From: CAZIPE01 sp964541305
GTDB lineage: Bacteria > Patescibacteriota > Saccharimonadia > Saccharimonadales > UBA7683
Assembly (NCBI GenBank): GCA_964541305.1
Contig: CAZIPE010000001.1
Coordinates: 62,001-126,000, forward strand
Direction: 5' to 3'
DNA length: 64,000 nt
The translations under genes and the position numbers were made by a program. The notes under the pieces were generated by a model that did no database searches, had not been told where the DNA came from, and was given only the letters and a program-made list of their open reading frames with translations. Shown piece by piece: positions 57,347 to 64,000 of this stretch (the stretch's first letter is position 1; each line of letters begins with the position of its first letter).

Positions 57347-58057
57347 CTACCGTTTTGTATCACGTCGAGGATCACGTAGTGCCTTGGCGAACATCATCCG
57401 CCCAGCTGAAGTTTGCAAGTTACGAGTAAACTCGACTGCCACCACCTTCCCCATCTGATTTGCCGCGTTCTCAACCACTACCATCGTGCCATCATCAAGA
57501 TAGCCAACACCTTGAGTGCGTTCTTGGCCTTTTTGTACAATCTTAATTTCAGCTTTTTCACCCGGTAAACGTGCAGGACGAAGATTCTGTGCCAGTTCAT
57601 TTATATTAAGTACTCGAACACCTTCGATCTCAGCAACTTTAAGTAAATTATAGTCGGTGGTATATAAAAGTGAACCTGTCTTTTTTGCTACTTTGACTAG
57701 CTTCTCGTCAACACCAGATTCACTCGGCTCGTCATCAGAAATAATTCGGATTTCTGCGTGACGACTATCTTGAAGTTCTTGTATTACTTGAAGCCCAAAA
57801 CGGGCTCGTTCGCGCTTTAAATGATCCGCCTTGTCAGCCAATAGCTGTAATTCAGCAATCACAAAACGCGGTACCAGCAGTTCCCCTGGTACGAAGCCTG
57901 AGCGGACTACTTCTAGTACTCGCCCATCCATCAGTGCGCTTGTGTCGAGTAAAACTCGGGAGTTAGCTTTTGGCGCGCGCTTATGTATGAGCACATACAA
58001 GATGCTGATTCCGACAATAAGTGATAGTGATGATATGAGTAGCAATAATTCTGTCAT
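57347..58057 (-). CDS. PIN-TRAM domain protein (YacL-like)
   Basis: 236 residues. One N-terminal membrane helix, PIN nuclease domain starting LLDTSALMDGR with further acidic residues (ELQLLADKADHL, TTDYNLLKVA), then a TRAM RNA-binding domain (QGVGYLDDGTMVVVENA). A membrane-tethered RNA-directed nuclease is the best guess. AAAGGA precedes the ATG. It overlaps nothing and follows radA. Confidence 0.85.
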   Translation of the reverse strand: MTELLLLISSLSLIVGISILYVLIHKRAPKANSRVLLDTSALMDGRVLEVVRSGFVPGELLVPRFVIAELQLLADKADHLKRERARFGLQVIQELQDSRHAEIRIISDDEPSESGVDEKLVKVAKKTGSLLYTTDYNLLKVAEIEGVRVLNINELAQNLRPARLPGEKAEIKIVQKGQERTQGVGYLDDGTMVVVENAANQMGKVVAVEFTRNLQTSAGRMMFAKALRDPRRDTKR

Positions 58058-58067
58058 GTGTTTCCTT

Positions 58068-59411
58068 TTACGATTTTAAATAGGTATTGAGTGCTTCACG
58101 TAAGCTCGAAATTGATTGATACGTTGCGAGCGAGGTGTCTGATTTTGGCCCAATAGCCAGCTTAAAGCCAAGCTGTTTTGCCTCTTTAACTCGCTTTTCT
58201 ATCTGTGGCACGTGGCGAACTTCACCAGAAAGACCCACTTCTCCGAATACTACTGCATCTTGTTTGAGCTTCAAGCCTTTTGCTGCCGATGCAATTGCCA
58301 TACATACTGCAAGATCCGCTGCCGGTTCAGTTATTTTGATACCGCCTACAATGTTGATATACACGTCTTGCTCGCTTAAATCGAGTTTGGTGCGACGCGA
58401 TAATACCGCAGTAAGTAGCGTCAAGCGGTTCAAATCAAAGCCCGAGGCGGCGCGCTTAGGGTAGCCAAACGATGTTCTATTCACTAGCGCTTGAACTTCA
58501 ACCAAAATAGGTCGCGTTCCTTCCATGGCAGCAAGAACAATTGACCCATCTGCCACTTGCCTCTCAGCAAGTAATGTGGCAGAGGGATTCTCAACGGGTA
58601 GCAATCCACCTTCTTTCATTTCAAATATCCCCACCTCTGAGGTAGAGCCATATCTATTTTTAACTGCTCGGAGTGTTTTGAATCCACCGTATCTGTCTCC
58701 CTCTAAATTCAGCACCACGTCAACGAGGTGCTCCATCAGCTTAGGCCCAGCGATAGAGCCTTCTTTTGTGACATGGCCTACTAGAATAAGGGTAGTATTT
58801 GTTTGCTTGGCGACTTGCGAAAGAATATGGGTCGAATTGGTAATCTGACTTACACTACCAGGAGCTGAAGCAACAGCTTGAGAGGTAATAGTTTGAATTG
58901 AATCAACAATAATGAGATCATAGTCCCCACTTAAAATTGTTTGAGCAATGTCTTCAGTGCTATTAGAACTAGCGAGCAACACATCTTTATAGTTCTTCGT
59001 CACACGCTCAGCTCTGTTACTGACTTGATCAAGCGATTCTTCTCCGCTGACGTAAAGTACTTTTTGCTTCTGTGCGATATTTGCTGCAATTTGCACAAGG
59101 AGTGTACTCTTGCCTATTCCTGGTTGTCCTGCCATCAATGACACGCTACCGCATACAAAACCGCCCCCCAGCACACTATCCACATCACTGATAGAGCTTG
59201 AGATACGCCCCTTGGTGGTAGTTTTTGATGAACCCGCAGCCGTTGCCTTCAAGTGTGCACCACCGAGTCGGGCAGAAGTCAGATTAACGTTTTGTGGAAG
59301 TTCTTCAACAAGACTGTTCCAGGCGCCACAGCTCGAGCATCTTCCCGCCCATTTACTATGTTTGTAGCCACATTCCTGGCAAATAAATTGTGCTGTTTTT
59401 TTCGCCATCAT
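58068..59411 (-). CDS. radA: DNA repair protein RadA/Sms
   Basis: 447 residues; a second ATG follows at once (59408). N-terminal zinc finger CQECGYKHSKWAGRCSSCGA is intact, then Walker A (GQPGIGKST), the RadA signature VKNRYGS and a Lon-like C-terminal domain (VYINIVGGIKITEPAADLAV). It promotes branch migration. This intact four-cysteine finger contrasts with the zinc-site losses in RNA polymerase and L36. Confidence 0.96.
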   Translation of the reverse strand: MMAKKTAQFICQECGYKHSKWAGRCSSCGAWNSLVEELPQNVNLTSARLGGAHLKATAAGSSKTTTKGRISSSISDVDSVLGGGFVCGSVSLMAGQPGIGKSTLLVQIAANIAQKQKVLYVSGEESLDQVSNRAERVTKNYKDVLLASSNSTEDIAQTILSGDYDLIIVDSIQTITSQAVASAPGSVSQITNSTHILSQVAKQTNTTLILVGHVTKEGSIAGPKLMEHLVDVVLNLEGDRYGGFKTLRAVKNRYGSTSEVGIFEMKEGGLLPVENPSATLLAERQVADGSIVLAAMEGTRPILVEVQALVNRTSFGYPKRAASGFDLNRLTLLTAVLSRRTKLDLSEQDVYINIVGGIKITEPAADLAVCMAIASAAKGLKLKQDAVVFGEVGLSGEVRHVPQIEKRVKEAKQLGFKLAIGPKSDTSLATYQSISSLREALNTYLKS

Positions 59412-59430
59412 CTGACCTACAGTATATCAT

Positions 59431-60390
59431 CTAGCGGAGTGTGGCTTTGGAACTATCAAGCTGATTAGCTAAATCATTCTCAGAAACTGCTAATTCGTTA
59501 CGGAGCTTGACGATTGAATTATATTCTGTAATTTTACTACGCAGTTCGGTCAAGGAAGCGTTATAGGCTTGCACGGCTTGATTAAAGCTGGGGACGCGCT
59601 GGTTATATGCACTAGCGCTACCGGACGATCGCAGTGATTCAAGGGTTTTTTGCAAACTCTCAATCTGAGCGTTTTGTGCTTCAAGCTCTGCATTACCTGA
59701 ATCAATTTGAGATTTAAGAGTTTTGAGCTGTGCATCGTATGATTCACGCTTACGCTCGAGGTCCGTAAATTTCTTCTGATATTTCTGAGAATAAGCAACG
59801 ATAGTAGCCCTATCTTTAAAGTACCTGCTGTAATGTTGTTCAAGTTGAGGTGAAAGTTTCTTAAGCTCTGTTCCAAAAATTGAGTGCATTTCATTAAGCA
59901 GGTCTTCGGTGCCTGCTTTTTTATACAAGGCAAGCGTCTCCTTAACGCGCGCGTCTGTAACCGTCTGTGCATGCTTTTGCAGTAGTTCGTCTATTTCACG
60001 GCGTTCAGCGCTTGAAAGCCGTTCATAAGCAGCGTGGAGCACCTCGTGTGCCGCAGTGACCTGCTGTACGCCATCAAGCTGTGTGTCATCAACTTCGTAC
60101 ACATAAACACGTTGTTTAGTGTAGCAACCGAGTACGATATTGTTCTGCTCGAGCCCACTACACGAACTCCTGAACTGCTTAGCTTCCTGAACTTCACTCT
60201 GACTTGCTTGATAGAGAAATTCACCCTCATCAGTCAATTCTAACTGTTTGGCTAATTGTGCTGACTGACTTGAGATATCAGTCGTGTTCACGATATAGAG
60301 ATCTTTGAGGTGCTGACGATTAGCGTACGCAAGTATGCCACCAGCAATAAGCACTACTATCACCACCCAGGAAAAGATACGCTTATTCAC
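59431..60390 (-). CDS. Membrane-anchored HExxH metallopeptidase-like protein with coiled coil
   Basis: 319 residues. One membrane helix (about 7-25), then a globular domain with AAHEVLHAAYERLS, a zinc-binding HExxH-like motif (HEVLH), near residue 115, two cysteines (SSCSGL, LGCYTK), and a long coiled coil (about 195-319). It faces outside the membrane if the N-terminus is inside. Overlaps clpC by 4 bp. Role unknown; not a known protease family by eye. Confidence 0.75.
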   Translation of the reverse strand: MNKRIFSWVVIVVLIAGGILAYANRQHLKDLYIVNTTDISSQSAQLAKQLELTDEGEFLYQASQSEVQEAKQFRSSCSGLEQNNIVLGCYTKQRVYVYEVDDTQLDGVQQVTAAHEVLHAAYERLSSAERREIDELLQKHAQTVTDARVKETLALYKKAGTEDLLNEMHSIFGTELKKLSPQLEQHYSRYFKDRATIVAYSQKYQKKFTDLERKRESYDAQLKTLKSQIDSGNAELEAQNAQIESLQKTLESLRSSGSASAYNQRVPSFNQAVQAYNASLTELRSKITEYNSIVKLRNELAVSENDLANQLDSSKATLR

Positions 60391-62927
60391 TTAGAAATAG
60401 TATCCTTTATGCGTGTTTTTTTAGAAGATGATTTTGGCTTATCGCCTGTCTCCAACTGAAATACCAGTTTTTTCTTTAAGGCCTGTACGGTGATAGTCTG
60501 TTCAGTCTTATAGGTGCCAGAGAGCACACCTTCAGCCAGCTGATCTTCAACCTCATCTTGCAATACTCTTCGCAGTGATCGTACGCCGTTGTGGGCATCA
60601 TAACCCTTTTTGAGCAGCCACTTTTTAGCGCTTGGCTGCACTACTAACTGAAGGGGCGTTGATGTGTGGGCCAGGCGTTGATTGAGATCTTTTATTTGTA
60701 GATCAAGTACCTGCCCAGCTTCTTTTTGAGTAAGCGCCCTGAAAACCACTATTTTATCGAGACGATTGATTAGTTCGGGTCGCATTACGCCCTTCAGCTC
60801 ATCAAGCACTCGTTCTTTATTGCTTTCATGCAAATCATCGAGATTATCCAGATCTTTTTTGGTTTCAGCACGAAACCCAAGTATAGATTCTTTCTGTAAA
60901 CTCTCAGCTCCTACGTTGCCTGTCATGATTATGACAGTATTAGTGAAATCTACACTTCGGCCTTTGGCATCGGTCAAAACACCATCTTCAAGAATCTGAA
61001 GGAGCATATTGAAGATATCGGGATGAGCCTTTTCAATTTCATCAAGCAATATAACGCTATACGGATTACGTCGCACTTTATCAGTCAGCTGTCCGCCGTC
61101 CTCGTAACCAACGTAACCGGCCGGTGCACCAACCAAACGAGAGGCAGTGTGTCGTTCGCTAAATTCACTCATATCGATTTTAATTAACGCATCTTTTCGC
61201 TCGTATAATTCACGAGCCAAAACGCGGGCTAGCTCAGTCTTGCCGACCCCTGTTGGGCCTAGGAATATAAAAGAACCAATCGGTCGTTTTTTATCACTCA
61301 TGCCAAGCCGATTGCGCCTTAAGGCACGAGCAACTGATGTGATTGCTTCTTTTTGACCGATGACATAACGAGAAAGACTCTTCTCAAGCTTAAGTAAGTA
61401 ATTTGCTTCTTTTTTTATCACTTTGTGCGCGGGAATGCCGGTCATTAGTTCAATCGTCTCAGCAAGGTCTGCTTCAGAAAGCGTAAGTTTAGCTCGACCG
61501 CGTCCTCGCTGTTTTTCAAGTGTTTTTTCAAGCTCTGCCAGCTTTGTTTTATGTCGTGCTGCCGCCTCAAAGTTTTCATGATCAACCGATTCTGCCAGAC
61601 GGTGCCGTATGAGCTTAATTTCTTTAAGTAATTTTCGCTGACTCTCGGGGGTTTTGCCTCGCGAGATTCTAATATGAGCGGCAGATTCGTCTAAAAGATC
61701 CAGAGCTTTGTCGGGCATGAATCGCTCGCTCAAATACCGATCGCTCAACTCTACGGCCTGATCAATTACCTCATCAGTAATTGCCACACTATGGTGCTCT
61801 TCGTAGTGCTTCTTGAGTCCTTTAAGAATCTCGCTGGTTTGTCTGAGTGTGGGCGGGTGGACCATAACAGTTTGGAAGCGACGCTCAAGAGCGCTATCTT
61901 TTTCGATACTCTTACGATATTCCTCAATGGTCGTTGCGCCAATAACTCGTACACTTCCTCGTGCCAAAACAGGTTTAAGCATATTTGCTGCATCCATAGA
62001 ACCCTCGGCTGCACCTGCACCAACAAGCAAGTGTAGTTCATCAATAAACAGCAGTACCGTCGGGTCATTGCTGATTTCATGCATTAACGCCTTTAAGCGC
62101 TCTTCAAATTCACCGCGGTACTTTGTGCCTGCAATTAAGCCAGCAAGGTCGAGCATAATAACTCTTTTGTCGAGCAGTTTTTCTGGCACCTGCTCTTTTG
62201 CAATTCGCTGAGCGAGGCCTTCCGCAATAGCCGTTTTACCCACACCAGGCTCACCAATAAGCACCGGGTTATTCTTAGTGCGCCGGCTCAATATCGTAAT
62301 AACACGACGTAATTCTTCTTCTCGACCGATAACAGGATCGAGCTTGTTGGCACGCGCCTCTTCAGTCAGATCCGTTCCAAAATATTCTAGTGCACTCTTG
62401 CCTTTTTTCCGTTTCACCTTTGATGCGTTAGCTGGTTGATTAGGTTGCAGATCTTCAAACTCATATCGTTGTTGCTGGAGATACTGTTCGAGATCTACAA
62501 CTAATTCTTCTACATTAATACTCATATCGCGGAGCAGTACGTTAGCCCGAGCGTTCTTTTGAATTAAGATTCCGTATAAAATATGCTCGGTACCACAGAA
62601 GTCTTGGTTAAATTCTTTAGCAATTTCCCAGCTTGTACGAAGCGTCAGCTTTGCCGCTTCACTCAAACCCTTGCTACCGACACTTATAACGATAGATTTA
62701 GGAGTTAACTTCAAAGCCGTGCGAGCACGATCAATTGTCACACCAGATGTTTCAAGTAGCTTCGCTCCGACAGAACTTTCTTGGCTGAGCACTCCAAGAA
62801 GTATGTGTTCCGTTCCTACATAGGCGCTACCCATACTCCGGGCAATTCCTTCGGCATTTCGAAGAGACAACCGAGCATTTTCAGTCAGTCGTTTGAGGTA
62901 ATCCTGAAAGTCTGAACTTGCGTGCAT
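60387..62927 (-). CDS. clpC: ATP-dependent Clp protease ATPase ClpC
   Basis: 846 residues: N-terminal double Clp repeat, first AAA+ with [13 protein letters not shown], a middle UVR-like coiled coil ([20 protein letters not shown]), second AAA+ with [17 protein letters not shown] is the ClpP-binding loop. It unfolds substrates for ClpP. CIRCE overlaps its promoter; the leader is about 70 nt. Confidence 0.96.
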   Translation of the reverse strand: MHASSDFQDYLKRLTENARLSLRNAEGIARSMGSAYVGTEHILLGVLSQESSVGAKLLETSGVTIDRARTALKLTPKSIVISVGSKGLSEAAKLTLRTSWEIAKEFNQDFCGTEHILYGILIQKNARANVLLRDMSINVEELVVDLEQYLQQQRYEFEDLQPNQPANASKVKRKKGKSALEYFGTDLTEEARANKLDPVIGREEELRRVITILSRRTKNNPVLIGEPGVGKTAIAEGLAQRIAKEQVPEKLLDKRVIMLDLAGLIAGTKYRGEFEERLKALMHEISNDPTVLLFIDELHLLVGAGAAEGSMDAANMLKPVLARGSVRVIGATTIEEYRKSIEKDSALERRFQTVMVHPPTLRQTSEILKGLKKHYEEHHSVAITDEVIDQAVELSDRYLSERFMPDKALDLLDESAAHIRISRGKTPESQRKLLKEIKLIRHRLAESVDHENFEAAARHKTKLAELEKTLEKQRGRGRAKLTLSEADLAETIELMTGIPAHKVIKKEANYLLKLEKSLSRYVIGQKEAITSVARALRRNRLGMSDKKRPIGSFIFLGPTGVGKTELARVLARELYERKDALIKIDMSEFSERHTASRLVGAPAGYVGYEDGGQLTDKVRRNPYSVILLDEIEKAHPDIFNMLLQILEDGVLTDAKGRSVDFTNTVIIMTGNVGAESLQKESILGFRAETKKDLDNLDDLHESNKERVLDELKGVMRPELINRLDKIVVFRALTQKEAGQVLDLQIKDLNQRLAHTSTPLQLVVQPSAKKWLLKKGYDAHNGVRSLRRVLQDEVEDQLAEGVLSGTYKTEQTITVQALKKKLVFQLETGDKPKSSSKKTRIKDTISK

Positions 62928-63005
62928 GTTCTAATTATACTCCCTATCGCCCATTGTTTCGTTAGTATTGAAAATTTTACGATATAAATTTATAGTCACT
63001 CCTAC

Positions 63006-63034
63006 AGTATAGTAAATTAGCACTCTCGATACAA
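63006..63034 (-). promoter_or_regulatory. Promoter of clpC
   Basis: TTGTAT (63029-63034), 17 bp, TATACT (63006-63011). Confidence 0.75.
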
Positions 63035-63043
63035 GACTGCTAA
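63017..63043. promoter_or_regulatory. CIRCE operator at clpC
   Basis: Plus strand TTAGCACTC, nine nt (TCGATACAA), GACTGCTAA. One arm is perfect, the other has one change. It covers the -35 and spacer of the clpC promoter and the stop codon of the upstream orphan. HrcA repression is predicted. Confidence 0.9.
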
Positions 63044-63573
63044 TCTAATCGCTCTGTGAAATCAGGTTGCGCAGTGAATTTTGGTTCATTTACTCGTTGA
63101 CCGGTAAACCCATCTCTCGGATGGAAGTATTTGTCCTGAAAGTAGTCTCTTTTAAGACCGTCGAATGCGCAGAGTATATCACCCTGTAATTCCCCTTGTG
63201 TAAAATAACTCATAGCTGTCTCTATCTGATCAAGCGTCGATCTATGGTCACGTTCTGTTTCGTTCCGCACCTCATCGAGTGCATAAAAAAATGATCGAGC
63301 ACGTGCATCTGGGCCAAGCCTGTCAGGTTCATCAGAATACATCACTTCTAGAACTACCGGTACGATATCAACCAGTTCATTGTCGGGATTATCTTGCATA
63401 GCAATATCGAGTATTGCACGGTGTAGATGTCCGCCCCAGTTGTCTCTTAGTTTCGGCCACACCCACTCTTCTTCCACAACTTGGCGCATAAAGTCTCTAC
63501 ACTCACCAAACTTTACAAAAGCAACTGGGCTGCAGTTTCGCTCTCTCCAAAGTGAGACTGGATATTCCGTCAT
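63040..63573 (-). CDS. Orphan protein between nusA and clpC
   Basis: 177 residues, unrecognised; acidic, with Trp-rich patches (EEEWVWPKLRDNWGGHLHRA) and a Phe-rich C-terminus. No signal or membrane segment. It starts 6 bp after the nusA stop and its stop codon overlaps the CIRCE operator. It is probably cotranscribed with nusA. Function unknown. Confidence 0.65.
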   Translation of the reverse strand: MTEYPVSLWRERNCSPVAFVKFGECRDFMRQVVEEEWVWPKLRDNWGGHLHRAILDIAMQDNPDNELVDIVPVVLEVMYSDEPDRLGPDARARSFFYALDEVRNETERDHRSTLDQIETAMSYFTQGELQGDILCAFDGLKRDYFQDKYFHPRDGFTGQRVNEPKFTAQPDFTERLD

Positions 63574-63579
63574 ATCTAT

Positions 63580-64000
63580 CTACTCTTCGTGGGACTCGAT
63601 GGCGTCAATTAAGCCGGCCTCGATGTCGTCGCGTCGCTTTGGTTTTGTAGACTTCTTCTCGGCTGGTTTTGAAGGCGCTGGAGCAGGCTTAGGAGCTTCA
63701 ACTTCAACAGGTTTTTCAGCTGGCTTTTCTTCAACTACTTCAACAACGGGAGCTGGAGCAGGAGTTGCTGATTCAATGTCGAGCTCATAGCCTGTAAGCT
63801 TGCTAGCAAGTCGTACGTTTTGACCACCCTTACCAATAGCAATTGAAAGCTGATCTTGTGGGACAAGCACTCGGGCATGTTTACCAGATTCGTTAATTTC
63901 AACACGAGTTACTTCTGTTGGTGAAAGTGCGTTTTTAATGTACGTTTCAGAGTCTTCAGCAAATGTGATGATGTCAATCTTCTCCTGTTCACCAATCTCC
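63580..64000 (-). CDS. nusA: Transcription factor NusA, C-terminal part (cut by window edge)
   Basis: The last 139 codons are visible. The second KH domain is clear (VLVPQDQLSIAIGKGGQNVR). After ASKLTGYELDIE the tail is low-complexity Pro/Ala/Glu, unlike the E. coli C-terminal repeats. NusA works at pauses and termination with RNA polymerase. Confidence 0.95.
   Translation of the reverse strand, partial: EIGEQEKIDIITFAEDSETYIKNALSPTEVTRVEINESGKHARVLVPQDQLSIAIGKGGQNVRLASKLTGYELDIESATPAPAPVVEVVEEKPAEKPVEVEAPKPAPAPSKPAEKKSTKPKRRDDIEAGLIDAIESHEE

Overview
The window looks like a chromosomal segment from a member of Candidatus Saccharibacteria (TM7) or a close Patescibacteria/CPR relative. This rests on gene content and protein character, not on a search. 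The spc operon runs rplO directly into rpsE with no rpmD (L30), a known CPR trait. adk and map are absent from the secY region. Many small orphan proteins sit between core housekeeping genes. TGA, TAA and TAG all act as stops, so UGA is not recoded.

Layout, left to right; almost everything is on the minus strand. (1) 1-4.2 kb: nusG (partial), secE, an orphan histidine kinase, a YgjP-type metallopeptidase, a P-loop kinase, tRNA-Trp and an orphan gene. (2) 4.2-7.1 kb: the accessory pocket. It has a candidate ncRNA with its own promoter and terminator, rpmG, two small membrane-hairpin proteins, a decayed tRNA-Thr 3' part, a 25-bp direct repeat enclosing a pseudoknotted RNA candidate, a 43-residue basic protein behind a 19-bp leader hairpin, and tRNA-Thr(GGU), tRNA-Tyr and tRNA-Thr(UGU). 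(3) 7.1-11.1 kb: a TPR protein, holB, an RluA-family pseudouridine synthase and trpS. (4) 11.2-26.3 kb: the alpha, spc and S10 ribosomal operons, including a short rpmJ (L36) at 14985-15101. (5) 26.3-39.5 kb: tuf, fusA, rpsG, rpsL, rpoC, rpoB, with orphan genes inserted. (6) 39.5-48.5 kb: orphans, clpP, tig, hisS, an aspartoacylase-like enzyme, a GNAT-like protein, a pyrE broken by an in-frame TAG, pyrF and tRNA-Leu. (7) 48.5-64 kb: rsmD, a PLC-like protein, a surface protein, recG, a PCD-like protein, tyrS, PBP1A, a PIN-TRAM protein, radA, a membrane metallopeptidase-like protein, clpC, an orphan and nusA (partial).

How it works together: most genes build the ribosome, RNA polymerase, translation factors and secretion channel. 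The Clp protease genes clpP and clpC, 20 kb apart, each carry a CIRCE operator (TTAGCACTC-N9-GAGTGCTAA type) over the promoter, so they probably form one HrcA regulon. At least ten genes have a -10 hexamer ending 6-8 nt before the start codon, which predicts widespread leaderless mRNAs.

Most notable: EF-G has NKIN in place of NKxD and a diverged G5 motif; RpoC has lost most zinc ligands at both zinc sites, and L36 is cysteine-free; three places show partial copies of gene 3' ends with small orphan cassettes beside them (tRNA-Thr, the 5201-5446 gene, clpP); and several structured RNA candidates are unexplained.
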